Of a stretch of DNA of 64,000 nt, positions 1 to 12,239 are shown piece by piece. The notes under the pieces are model-generated. The model had not been told where the DNA came from. It did no database searches and saw nothing but the letters and a program-made list of their open reading frames with translations. How positions within the stretch are numbered: position 1 is the first letter of the stretch; every line of letters starts with the position of its first letter. Source of the DNA: Zoroaster sp. YZ-2022. Its lineage: Eukaryota > Echinodermata > Asteroidea > Forcipulatida > Zoroasteridae. The stretch lies in NCBI GenBank assembly GCA_029582265.1, contig CM055822.1, positions 44,627,936 through 44,691,935 on the forward strand, in the 5' to 3' direction. Position numbers and translations under genes: made by a program.

Positions 1-169
1 AATCTCAAAAGTCATAGGAAATTTGAATATGACTTCTGCGAATAAAGTGATAGTGACATCTTATATTCTCAAAAAATGTTTGATAACATCAAAGTTCAGA
101 GCGCCCCTAGTGGCATTTTTTAAAAGGGATTATTTTCCAATCTCAGAAATTGAACCAAAGCAAGTACTA
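1..169. other. Unassigned AT-rich sequence
   Basis: No coding, RNA or repeat signal is recognised before similarity to the Helitron-like copies begins at about position 170. Confidence 0.4.
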
Positions 170-452
170 ACGTTATTTTTTCATGATCATGAGGAAGTTT
201 CATTGTGTCATATAATTATATGACCTTCAAATCACCTGTTCTGACCTTTACTTCCGGTCCAAACAATTAGACCAAAGTCAACACATTCTAATGCAAAATT
301 GATATATTTTTTGAATATGAAATTGATATTGAAATAATAAAATATGATACACCTTTGCAAAATATGATATTGACATCATCGTTGATAATTTGATTGAACC
401 GGAAGTTGACTCGAACACCGTGTGTTTGCTCAAACAAACACTTAAGCTCTAG
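170..452 (+). mobile_element. Helitron-like element, 3' fragment (copy 0)
   Basis: Its 3' portion matches the ends of the two longer copies at 4,668 and 9,837. The end shows the imperfect hairpin GTGTTTGCT/AACAAACAC (422-441), seven spacer bases, then CTAG at 449-452 followed by T. This is the layout expected of a Helitron 3' terminus (short hairpin, then CTRR, host T). The left part is missing or diverged. Confidence 0.45.
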
Positions 453-533
453 TTTTTTTTTAGGTGTTCGAGAGCGCAGCGCGAACACCTATTGTTTTTG
501 TACTGTTTTTTTTTTTTTTTTTTTTTTACTTAA
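453..533. other. T-rich junction with small hairpin
   Basis: Spacer between two Helitron-like copies. It contains T runs and a 9-bp inverted repeat AGGTGTTCG/CGAACACCT at 462-490. The equivalent junction between copies 1 and 2 is only 18 bases (4,669-4,686), so this stretch looks like an insertion or expansion. Confidence 0.45.
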
Positions 534-3500
534 TCTCAGTGGCGACTGTCCGGCAACAAAGGCATCCTTGCTAAGCATATACAGCCTTCAAACTTAACAC
601 ATAAACAGAACATATCAAGCAGACGAAACCGTTTTCTGTGGCGTCATGATTACGTCATCAGGTGTCGAATTACGCTAAAAAGTAAAATATTTAAAACGTT
701 TCATATACGTTGCATGAAAGAATCAAAATTCGTGTAGCGCCGCAAGGCGCAATACGAGACGTTGCATAAAAGAATCAAAGATCGTGTAGCGCCGCAAGGC
801 GCAATACGAGACGCTACACGATCTTTGGTTACAATGGAGCTGCATGTCATGTACGTACAATCGATATCCACGCTGTTTGCGTGTGGTGCCCCCATGGCCC
901 AGACGTAATTTTTTTAGGCTCGTCACTGTCTTACGAATTTGTGTCTTTTTGAGGGAGTTTTGACCCAATATGTCATGGATTTCGTGTAAAAATGGATCGC
1001 CAACACAGTCATAAAGGGTAGGTATCGTGAAGTTACTTTTTAAGACGATTTCCTGTATTTATCTTCGTGTTTTTATACAAGAAAAGACATTTTTTAAGCT
1101 GTCCATTCGTCGTTGCATTGTGCCTGTTTAACTAACGTTACTAATTAGTTAGGCCTTTGATTTGAACATACTTTGGACAGTAAACAACTCGCCACTTAAG
1201 GATAGGAAAATTCAGTTGTTAAGGTTATGGCAATTTTTCAGTAGAAATTTTATGCCATATATTTTGTAATTTTTGTTTTCTCCAAAAATCTTCTGTTTGT
1301 GCACAAATTAAATAGTAGCCTAATGATTGTTTACTTCACTTTTCCTTAATTTTTTACCCTTTTCAGATACAAATAAACTTACATAGACAATTATTTCACA
1401 TGAAAATGCATAATATTCATGACACAATACATGTACTTGTAGGTCCTGCTCCCTGAGGCCTCTCTCAGACATCCCTCACAATCACATGAAATTATATGAG
1501 ACTCTGCAAATTCCTTAAATACCTTTGTCTTTTGATGTGAGTTTCGTGCGAGAACATTTCTTTAATTTATTACACATTGTCAAGAATAATTGTGTGCAAT
1601 TTTGAAAACAAACCAATGCCCTTTTCAGTTTCAATGGTCCATCCAGCTACTCTAAAATTATACACTATTTTCCCCATTCACATAAATTAGAACTTCTCTG
1701 AATTTTCAAATACTTTATTCTTGGTCCATGTACTTATAAAACCTTCCCATTATTTTTTACAGCATGTTCACTGTGACATATTGTTTTCCTCATTCACATA
1801 AATTAGAACTTCTCTGAATTTTCAAATACTTTATTCTATGTACTTATAAAACTTAACTATTATTTTTTACAGCATGTTGACTCCGATGTATCATGGCTCA
1901 GACTCAGTTCCAGCCTACAGCACCCCGACACGGCGTTGACACCACACCCAAATGCAGTATCGTAACTGTTCAAGTCATCAACAATCTTCAGTTTCTAGGC
2001 TACACGATGGTATGGTTTAACGTCTTACATTAACAGATCGTTTGAGAAGGGGTCTTCATACCAATGATGAACATTTCATTTAGTTTTAATGGTTGTTTAT
2101 TACAAAAAATTACGGTTTAGTCTAATTTGTTATTTTTTGCTATAGCAGTACTGGCATTTCAGTCCAAGAGAAGGGGTGTATCTGATAACCACCTTTCCAA
2201 TCCATGTCAGTTAAACAACATTTATTTAAATCTAAGCCCTTACTCCTCTAAGTCTTTTTTAAAAAGAGGACAGAAACATCTTGCAACTACAGCTATGCAG
2301 AATTGATGCTGGGTGTGATTTTCGACATAATGAAGCACCAGTCATCAGTCAATGGAATTGGTAATTTGGGCCCCTTATACTTTTATTGCTTGTTTGCCAC
2401 TCCCTTCCCTAGTTCTTGGATTCTATAGTGCTACAATGATAGACCAAAGTATTTTAGAAAACAAACAAATGTGTTGGTCCATCACCAGTGGCAGTACATG
2501 CCATCACCAAGAACTTGGGGGGAGGGGCAGACATTTTATTCCAAAATTACCGATTCCAATGACAACCCCTGAATGTCACCCATTCTGAACTGTCACTAAA
2601 TCGTACATACAGAGCGTACATTTATTATAAATGCAGATTGATTCTGTTTTCTTGTCAACATAGGATCATGGTTGGGTTCATTTACACTGAAATCATTTCA
2701 CTTGTTACATGTGTAAGACCATGCACACTCATTTCTAGATTGGTTACAAGTAGGTTAAACATGTCAACAAAGTGGTTTCAATTGATTGTGGGGGAGGGAA
2801 GTGTGTAACCACAAAAGTCAAGTTATGAAACCCAATAGACAGTTAAAATAAATATGTATTTCATTGTTTTATTAGCAATTTACAAGCACCCATACAACTC
2901 TTTGATTATTTCAATGTCTAAAAATGTATGTACAAAATGGCATCTGATCTTTAGGTTGTAATTCTGTAGTATGGATGCAGCTACAGACATTTTGCCAATC
3001 ATGTGTACAACCTTGAAAATGTGAAAATCAATGTAGAATTTGTTTTCAAATTTTATAAATTATTTTTTAATTATTTGCAGTATAGATGAAAATAAAGACA
3101 ATTTATAAGCATGTCACAATAAGGAGATGCTTGATGACAGTGACACTATCATTGTCAATTTATCATTATATTTTTGTTATAAACTTGACCTGAAAGTGAA
3201 GTATAATATAAATAAAGATCACTCTCAGTATATAAACATGCAGTCCATCAATTAAATTAATTTTTGTACAAGACTTAATAACAAGAGATAAATACCAATG
3301 TGGGCTTCATTTAAATCTAGAATTGAAAGGTTTTTTCATAAACAAAATAAAAAGGGCAAGCAATTATCAGATTTGATCCAGTAGATATAATTACACTTAA
3401 TTTTGTTTGAATTGGGAATTATTTACTTTTTGACAACTCTTCTGCGGGGGGAAGGGGAAGATGGAAAGCACGGATGCAAGCTTTCTTCCAACTTTATCAT

Positions 3501-4668
3501 AGTAGTTATAAGCTTGTTTTCTAATGACAGGCTAATTAGCTGATATCCATACAAGCTTTGAAGACTGCAGACAGCTATTTGACATAAGCTGTATTGTTTC
3601 TTCTCCACCCAACTACGGCTACGGCTGTGCTTTGAGTAAACTCTGTGGTACCTGATACGTGAACATGAAATGCACAATTATTAGCTAACTTTGTATTATG
3701 TTCCATGTAGGGAAAAATTAATCACAACATGGAAATGGAAATCTCAGGAGTGTAAAGACTCTTCTCTCACGGGCTAACTTTTCCTTGGTAAAGTTGGAAA
3801 AACAAGGAAAGGGGAAATATTTTTATGCTCTTCCATGCTTCAGTGTCCTCAGTATTTAAACCCCCAGCTCCCCCAAACAATTTAACCCACACTTCCTGCT
3901 CTTTGAATTTGCAGCCAAGTTTAATCCAGTTACTATACATGTAGTCCCCTTATACCCTAAATCAACTTTGTGACTTTACATGTATGCCCATAATAACGCT
4001 GAATAGGTTGATCTGGCTGCCTACAACCCTGGCAAACTATTTTCATATGAGTGATTTTTAATGTCGATTTATTATCTAGCATGCTTTTTGAAAAGCATAT
4101 GTTGGGCTAGTGTCAATATTTAAAATAAAAAACATAGTGTTCCAAGTCACACTTCTTAATTTCTAATTTATTGCTTAAATCTCACAGCTTTTCCAAGTTC
4201 AACAGCCAATATCTCAAGAACTAAAAGACCTATTAAAAAACAAAAACACAATTGAATTCCTTACATTAATAGCTTGTAGTTCTTGTGAAATGAGTTACCA
4301 TAAATGCTTTGCCAATGGTCCAATTAGTGGCACACTAAGTAACGATTTTACAAATTTTAAAAGGTCATATATCATAGCTTCAGTTTAATGTATAAGTTGA
4401 CAAATTTGTTATTTTTTCATAATCATGAGGTCATATATGACCTTCAAACCACCTAATCTGACCTTTACTTGCTGTCCAAACAGGAAGTTCAAATTCAACA
4501 CATTCTAACGCAAAATTGATATATCTTTTGAATATGAAATTGATATTGTTATTATAAAAGATGATAAACCATTGCACAATATAATTTTACATCATCGTTG
4601 ATAATTTGATTGAACCGGAAGTTGACTCGAACACCCTGTGTTTGTTCAAACAAACACTTAAGCTCTAG
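534..4668 (+). mobile_element. Non-autonomous Helitron-like element, copy 1
   Basis: Proposed limits: 5' TCTCAGTGGCGACTG preceded by A, and 3' hairpin GTGTTTGTT/AACAAACAC (4,638-4,657), TTAAGCT, then CTAG (4,665-4,668) followed by T. An A host base, TC start and CTRR end with a hairpin about 10 bases upstream are established Helitron hallmarks. The copy aligns along its whole length with 4,687-9,837. An internal repeat of about 115 bp (about 1,676-1,873) ends twice in TTTTTTACAG|CATGTT. No Rep/helicase coding is visible. A plain tandem segmental duplication is the alternative. Confidence 0.5.
776..827. repeat. Perfect 16-bp inverted repeat (hairpin)
   Basis: CAAAGATCGTGTAGCG and its exact reverse complement flank a 20-base loop rich in CGCC/GGCG. 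The same sequence also forms part of a tandem duplication of about 50 bp (710-812). It lies in the 5' part of Helitron-like copy 1. Confidence 0.7.
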
Positions 4669-4917
4669 TTTTTTTTTACTTCTTAATCTCAGTGGCGACT
4701 GTCCGGCAACAAAGGCATCCTTGCAAAGCATTTACAGCCTTCAAACTTAACACATGAACAGAACATATCAAGCAGACGAAACCGTTTTCTGTGACGTCAT
4801 GATTACCTCATCAGGTGTCGAATTACGCTAAAAATAAAACATTTAAAACGTTTCATATACGTTGCATGAAAGAATCAAAGTTCGTATAGCGCCGAAAAGG
4901 CGCAATACGTGGCGCTA

Positions 4918-5054
4918 GTCTGGGCCATGGGCACAACACGTAAACGCAAACAGCGTCGATATCGATTGTACATGTAGATCCATTGTAACCAAATATCATA
5001 CACGATATTTGGTTACAATGGAGCTGTTTGCGTGTGTGGTGCCATGGCCCAGAC
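4918..5054. repeat. Foldback (inverted duplication) inside Helitron-like copy 2
   Basis: TCTGGGCCATGG near 4,919 mirrors CCATGGCCCAGA near 5,043, and a perfect 19-bp inner stem (ATTGTAACCAAATATC core) closes on a 6-base loop ATACAC around 4,999-5,004. Copy 1 has this segment in one orientation only (about 828-905), so copy 2 gained an inverted duplicate. Confidence 0.6.
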
Positions 5055-5076
5055 GTCATTTTTTTAGGCTGTAAAA

Positions 5077-6115
5077 ATGGATCGCCAACAGTACACGGTC
5101 ATAAAAAGAGTAAGTATTTTGAAGTTACTTTAAGAGGATTTCCTGTATTTATCTTCGTGTTTTATACAAGAAAAACCATTTTTTAAGCTGTCCATTCGTC
5201 GTTGCATTGTGCCTGTTTAACTAACAATAACATGACTAACGTTAGTTAGGCCTACGTGAACATACTTTGGACAGTAAACAACTAACAAAATATGAACAGA
5301 TGTCACCAAAATGTATTTAGAATATAAATAAGGATAGGAAAATTCAGTTGTTAAGGTTATGGCAATTATTCAGTAGAAATTTTATGCCATATATTTTGTA
5401 ATTTTTGTTTTCTCCAAAAATCTTCAGTTTGTGCACAAATTAAATAAGTAGCCTAGCGATTGTTTACTGCACTTTTCCTTAATTTTGTACCCTTCTCAGA
5501 TACAAATAAACTTACATAGACAATTATTTCACAGGAAAATGCACAATATTCATGACACAATACATGTACTTGTAGGTCCTGCTCCCCGAGGCCTCTCTCA
5601 GACATCACTCACATCACAATCACATGAAATTATATGAGTATATGAGACTCTGCAATCATGATTTCCTTAAATACCTTTCTCTTTTGATGAGAGTTTCGTG
5701 CGAGAACATTTCTTTAATTTATTACACATTGTCAAGAATAATTGTGTGCAATTTTGAAAACAAACCAATGCCCTTTTCAATTTCAATGGTCCAGCTACTC
5801 TAAAATTATACACTATTTTCCCCATTCCCATAAATTAGAACTAATCTGAATTTTCAAATACTTTATTCTTGGTCCATGTACTTATAAAACCTTCCTATTA
5901 TTTTTTACAGCATGTTCACTGTGACGTATTATTTTCCTCATTCACATAAATTAGAACTTCTCAGAAATTTCAAATACTTTATTCCATGTACTTCCATAAA
6001 ACTTAACTATTATTTTTTACAGCATGTTGACTCCGATGTATCATGGCTCAGACTGAGTTCCAGCCAACAGTACCCCAACACGGCGTTGACACCACATCCA
6101 AATGCAGTATCGTAA
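5077..6115 (+). other. Possible two-exon mini-gene inside Helitron-like copy 2 (speculative)
   Basis: An ATG at 5,077 opens 11 codons (MDRQQYTVIKR) ending at 5,109, directly before the donor GTAAGT. An acceptor TATTTTTTACAG ends at 6,022. The next 30 codons (6,023-6,112, starting HVDSDVSWLRL) continue in the same phase to TAA at 6,113-6,115. The second exon is equally long and open in copy 1 (1,873-1,965) with three amino-acid replacements, but copy 1's first exon runs into TAG. I recognise no family. It could be a captured host fragment or chance. Confidence 0.2.
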
Positions 6116-6786
6116 CTGTTCAAGTCATCAACAATCTTGGTATGGTTTAACGTCTTATGTTAACAGATCGTTTGAGAAGGGGTCTTCATACCAATGATGA
6201 ACATTTCATTTAGTTTTAATGGTTGTTTATTACAAAAATTAAGGTTTAGTATAATTTGTTATTATTTTTTGCTATAGCAGTACTGGCATTTCAGTCCAAG
6301 AGAAGGGGTGTATCTGATAACCACCTTTCCAATCCATGTCAGTTAAACAACATTTATTTAAATCTAAGCCCTTACTCCTATTTTCAATCTTAAATCTTTT
6401 TTTTTATAGAAAGGACAGAAACATCTTGCAACTTCAGCTATGCAGAATTGATGCTGGGTGTGATTTTCGACATAATGATGCACCAGTCGTCAGTCAATGG
6501 AATTGGTAATTTGGGCCCCCTTATACTTTTATTGCTTGTTTGCCCCTCCTCTTCCCTAGTTCTTGGATTCTATAGTGCTGCAATGATAGACCAAAGAATT
6601 TTAGAGAAAAAACGAAATGTGTTGGTTCATCACCAGTGGCAGTACATGCCATCACCAAGAACTTGGGGGAGGGGGCAGACATTTTATTCTAAAATTACCG
6701 ATTCCAATGACAACCCCTGAATGTCACCCATTCTGAACTGTCACTAAATCGTACATACAGAGCGTATATTTATTATAAATGCAGGT

Positions 6787-8870
6787 TGATTCTGTTTTCT
6801 TATCAACAAAGGATCATGGTTGGGTTCATTTACACTGAAGTCATTTCACTTATTACATGTGTAAGACCATGTACACTCATTTCTAGATTGTTTACAATTA
6901 GGTTAAACAGGTCAACAAAGTGGTTTCAATTGTGGGGGAGGGAAGTGTAACCACAAAAGTCAAGTTATGAAACCCAACAGACAGTTAAAATAAATATGTA
7001 TTTCATTGCTTTATTAGCAATTTACAAGCATCCATACAACTCTTTGATTATTTCAATGTCTAACAATTTATGTACAAAATGGCATCTGATCTTTACAGAC
7101 ATTTTCCCAATCATGTGTACAACCTTGAAAAGTTAAAAATCAATGTATAATTTGTTTTCAAATTTTATAAATAATTGTTTAATTATTTGCGGTATAGGTG
7201 AAAACAAAGACAGTTTATAAGCATGTCACAATAAGGAGATGCTTGATTACAGTGTCACTATTATTGTCAATTTATCATTATATTTTTGTTATAAACTTAA
7301 CCTGAAAGTGAAGTATATTATAAATAAAGATTAAATTTATTTTTGTACAAGACTTAATACCAAGAGATAAATACCAATGTTGGCTTCATTTAAATCTAAA
7401 ATTGAAAGGTTTTTCCATAAACATAGTGAAAATGGCAACCAATTATCAGATTTGATCCAGTGGATATATATTCTGTTTTCTTGTCAACAAAGGATCATGG
7501 TTGGGTTCATTTACACTGAAGTCATTTCACTTGTTACATGTGTAAGACCATGTACACTCATTTCTAGATTGGTTACAAGTACATGTAGGTTAAACAGGTC
7601 AACAAAGTGGTTTCAATTGATTGTGGGGAGGAAGTGTGTAACCACAAAAGTCAAGTCATGAAACCCAACAGACAGTTAAAATAAATATGTATTTCATTGC
7701 TTTATTAGCAATTTACAAGCACCCATACAACTCTTTGATTATTTCAATGTCTAACAATTTATGTACAAAATGGCATCTGATCTTTTGGTTGTAATTCTGT
7801 AGTATGGATGCAGCTACAGACATTTTGCCAATCATGTGTACAACCTTGAAAATGTAAAAATCAATGTAGAATTTGTTTTCAAATTTTATAAATTATTTTT
7901 TAATTATTTGCAGTATAGGTGAAAACAAAGACAGTTTATAAGCATGTCACAATAAGGAGATGCTTGATTACAGTGTCACTATCATTGTCAATTTATCATT
8001 ATATTTTTGTTATAAACTTAACCTGAAAGTGAAGTATATTATAAATAAAGATTAAATTTATTTTTGTACAAGACTTAATACCAAGAGATAAATACCAATG
8101 TTAGCTTCATTTAAATCTAAAATTGAAAGGTTTTTCCATAAACATAGTGAAAAGGGCAACCAATTATCAGATTTGATCCAGTGGATATATATTCTGTTTT
8201 CTTGTCAACAAAGGATCATGGTTGGGTTCATTTACACTGAAGTCATTTCACTTGTTACATGTGTAAGACCATGTACACTCATTTCTAGATTGGTTACAAG
8301 TAGGTTAAACAGGTCAACAAAGTGGTTTCAATTGATTGTGGGGGAGGGAAGTGTGTAACCACAAAAGTCAAGTCATGAAACCCAACAGACAGTTAAAATA
8401 AATATGTATTTCATTGCTTTATCAGCAATTTACAAGCACCCATACAACTCTTTGATTATTTCAATGTCTAACAATTTATGTACAAAATGGCATCTGATCT
8501 TTACAGACATTTTCCCAATCATGTGTACAACCTTGAAAAGTTAAAAATCAATGTATAATTTGTTTTCAAATTTTATAAATAATTTTTTAATTATTTGCGG
8601 TATAGGTGAAAACAAAGACAGTTTATAAGCATGTCACAATAAGGAGATGCTTGATTACAGTGTTACTATCATTGTAAATTTATCATTATATTTTTGTTAT
8701 AAACTTAACCTGAAAGTGAAGTATGTTATAAATAAAGATATTTATTTTTGTACAAGACTTAATACCAAGAGATAAATACCAATGTTGGCTTCATTTAAAT
8801 CTAAAATTGAAAGGTTTTTCCATAAACAAATTGAAAAGGGCAACCAATTATCAGATTTAATTTTGTTTGA
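6787..8870 (+). repeat. Internal triplication, period about 680-720 bp
   Basis: The block containing GGATCATGGTTGGGTTC occurs at 6,811, 7,492 and 8,213. The block end (CTTCATTTAAATCTAAAATTG) follows at 7,383, 8,104 and 8,788. Copy 1 has this block once (about 2,650-3,395). The short shared open frame (MLASFKSKIERF...) is probably incidental. Confidence 0.75.
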
Positions 8871-9861
8871 ATTGGGAATTATTTACTTTTTGACAAAAAC
8901 TCTTCTGCGGGGGGCAGTGGAAGATGGAAAGCACGGATGCAAGCTTTCTTCCAACTTTATCATGAAGTAGTTATAAGCTTGTTTTCTAATGAAAGGCTAA
9001 TTAGCTGAAGGAAAGGAAAGGGGAAATATTTGTATGGTCTTCCATGCTTCAGTGTCTTCAGTAACCCCCAACTCCCCCAAACAATTTAACCCACACTTCC
9101 TGCTCTTTGAATTTGCAGCCAAGTTTAATCCAGCTACTATACATGTAGTCCCCTTCTATCCTAAATCAACTTTGTGACTTTATGCCCATAATAACGTTGA
9201 ATAGGTTGATCTGGCTACCTACAACCCTGGCAAACTATTTTCATATGAGTGATTTTTGATGTTGATTTATCATCTAGCATGGTTTTTGAAAAGCATGTGT
9301 TGGGCTAGTGTCGATATTTAAAATAAAAAACATAGTGTTCCAAGTCACACTTGTTTATTTCTAATTTATTGCTTAAATCTCACAACTTTTCCAAGTTCAA
9401 CAGCCAATATCTCAAGAACTAAATGACCTATTAGAAAACAAAAAACACAATTGAATTCCTTATATTAATAGCTTGTAATTCTTGTGAAATGAGTTACCAT
9501 AAATGCTTTGGCAATTGGTCCAATTAGTGGCACAGGAAGTAACGATTTTACACATTTTAAAAGGTCATATCTCATAGCTTCAATTTGATGTATAAGTTGA
9601 CAAATTTGCCTTCAAACCACCTAATCTGACTTTTACTTCCTGTCCAAACAGGAAGTTCAAATTCAACACATTCTAATGCAAAATTGATATGTCTTTTGAA
9701 CATGAAATTGGTATTGTTATTATAAAATATGATAAACCCTTGCACAATATGATATTGACATCATCGTTGATAATTTGATTGAACCGGAAGTTGACTCGAA
9801 CACCGTGTGTTTGTTCTAACAAACACTTAAGCTCTAGTTTGTTTTATTTTTTTCTTTATCC

Positions 9862-11374
9862 GTTCATGGATATCATCAGTGGACAATGAAATCAGTTCAT
9901 GGATATCATCAGTGGACAATGAAATCAGTTCATGGATATCATCAGTGGACAATGAAATCAGTTCATGGATATCATCTGTGGACAATGAAACCAGTTCATG
10001 GATATCATCCATGGACAATGAAATCAGTTCATGGATATCATCCGTGGACAATGAAATCAGTTCATGGATATCATCCGTGTACAATGAAATCAGTTCATGG
10101 ATATCATCCGTGTAAGAAATCAGTTCATGGATATCATCCGTGTACAATGAAATCAGTTCATGGATATCGTCCGTGTACAATGAAATCAGTTCATGGATAT
10201 CATCCGTGTAAGAAATCAGTTCATGGATATCATCCGTGTACAATGAAATCAGTTCACGGATATCATCCGTGGACAATGAAATCAGTTCATGGATATCATC
10301 CGTGGACAATGAAACCAGTTCATGGATATCATCCGTGTACAATGAAATCAGTTCATGGATATCATCAGTGGACAATGAAACCAGTTCATGGATGTCATCC
10401 GTGTACAATGAAATCAGTTCATGGATATCATCAGTGGACAATGAAACCAGTTCATGGATATCAGCCGTGTACAATGAAATCAGTTCATGGATGTCATCCG
10501 TGTACAATGAAATCAGTTCATGGATGTCATCCATGTACAATGAAATCAGTTCATGGATATCATCCGTGTACAATGAAATCACTTCATGGATATCATCCGT
10601 GTACAATGAAATCAGTTCATGGATATCATCCGTGTACAATGAAATCAGTTCATGGATATCATCAGTGTACAATGAAATCAGTTCATGGATATCATCAGTG
10701 GACAATGAAATCAGTTCATGGATATCATCCGTGTACAATGAAATCAGTTCATGGATATCATCCGTGTACAATGAAATCAGTTCATGGATATCATCCGTGT
10801 ACAATGAAATCAGTTCATGGATATCATCCGTGTACAATGAAATCAGTTCATGGATATCATCCGTGGACAATGAAATCAGTTCATGGATATCATCCGTGTA
10901 CAATGAAATCAGTTCATGGATATCATCCGTGTACAATGAAATCAGTTCATGGATATCATCCGTGGACAATGAAATCAGTTCATGGATATCATCCGTGGAC
11001 AATGAAATCAGTTCATGGATGTCATCCGTGTACAATGAAATCAGTTCATGGATGTCATCCGTGTACAATGAAATCAGTTCATGGATGTCATCCGTGTACA
11101 ATGAAATCAGTTCATGGATATCCGTGTACAATGAAATCAGTTCATGGATATCATCCGTGTACAATGAAATCAGTTCATGGATATCATCCGTGTACAATGA
11201 AATCAGTTCATGGATATCATCCGTGTACAATGAAATCAGTTCATGGATATCATCCGTGTACAATGAAATCAGTTCATGGATATCATCCGTGTACAATGAA
11301 ATCAGTTCATGGATATCATCAGTGGACAATGAAATCAGTTCATGGATATCATCAGTGGACAATGAAATCAGTTC
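9862..11374. repeat. 33-bp minisatellite, about 46 units
   Basis: The unit is GTTCATGGATATCATCCGTG followed by TACAATGAAATCA (33 bp). Variants include CAGTGG for CCGTGT, TGTC for TATC and ACCAG for ATCAG. CAGTGG-type units sit at both edges, and CCGTGTA units dominate the middle. The three visible indels are all 3-bp deletions (two GTGTAAGAAATC units and one GATATCCGTG unit). Because 33 is divisible by 3, very long open frames exist on both strands. None has an ATG at an array edge, so I annotate it as a repeat rather than a gene. Confidence 0.9.
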
Positions 11375-12239
11375 CACAAAAATGCCTTTACATCAACGAC
11401 TTTAAAATGTTTTACTTTCCGACTTTGTACCAAAACCAAAACCCAAACACATTACGTTTGTAAACCCAACAAACGTACTTCTCGTTTTATTTTTGAATTT
11501 GTTTGTGGTTAATATTTGTTTGGGTTCTCAACCTTGAGGTGACAACGACGCAGTACTCACCTGTAACAAAACAAGGTGGAATGTCACAAACTTCAGGAAA
11601 ATACTCCAGGAACGTTTTCAAATGCAACTCGCTTGGCAGACAGTAATCTTTTGATCACAACTGCCTGTAACAGTATCAGCTCTACAGAGAACTACCAGGA
11701 ACATAATTAAGATCTTTAAAAGGGTTCGGTTCGGTTACATTTAATCAAAAACGAGTTAGAACAATTTGCCACTTGACGGCGCGATATTTAAAAGGGTTAC
11801 CATGCGTGAAACGTGATAAACTCACTTTGGAGTAGCTATCGCGTATTTTTCTTACAAATACAACTCTGAACGAAAGAGGGGAACTGGACAGGGGGAGGTC
11901 CTCGATACATTCTGTGTGCATGTACAACCCCCTCCCCCCCACCCACCCAAATATGTTTCTCAGTCGGCATTTAGACCATCAGTCGGAATTAAACTCCCAA
12001 ATCAAGTCATTCAGCTATAAATAAAAGCAACATAGAAACTTGAATTGCTGAATTACCAAGAATCTCGGCAGAAAAGCTAATGGAGATTTTAGGCGAGTTA
12101 GGGGTTTTAACTTTAATGAGCAATATCTCTGCCGCATTTTCAAAGGCAAACAAACAAAGTAATTTTTATTTATTTTTTATTTTTTATTTTTTATATTTTT
12201 GTTATTTTGTGTATGTAGGTTTGTAAGTAAGACTAATTG
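11375..12239. other. Non-coding stretch, nothing recognised
   Basis: No domain, RNA gene or element is recognised. It contains a C-rich tract at 11,929-11,947 and an A/T tract of TTTTTA units at about 12,160-12,200. Confidence 0.4.

Larger units (their letters stand above)
4687..9837 (+). mobile_element. Non-autonomous Helitron-like element, copy 2
   Basis: It has the same ends as copy 1: A|TCTCAGTGG at 4,687, hairpin GTGTTTGTT-CT-AACAAACAC at 9,807-9,826, CTAG at 9,834-9,837, then T. It is about 1 kb longer than copy 1, mainly because an internal block of about 0.7 kb is present three times (6,787-8,870). The 18-base gap to copy 1 makes this a head-to-tail array, which is compatible with rolling-circle transposition. 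Its 3' end abuts the 33-bp minisatellite within about 25 bases. No transposase is encoded here. Confidence 0.5.

Noticed and set aside
2352..8970. Short frames shared between Helitron-like copies (MELVIWAPYT..., MLASFKSKIERF...)
   Set aside because: Shared only because the DNA is duplicated; frames shift between copies and show no conserved domain.
9862..11374. CRISPR array
   Set aside because: Units are contiguous without unique spacers, and the DNA is clearly animal.
9827..11463. Open frames of about 515-525 codons on both strands across the minisatellite
   Set aside because: They follow from a 33-bp period; the minus frame begins at GTG, plus frames begin inside the array, and three frames are open at once. 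Kept only as a finding.
11540..11700. Possible exon with TTGTTACAG|GTGAGT on minus
   Set aside because: Acceptor and donor motifs overlap and no coding frame with recognisable content is adjacent.
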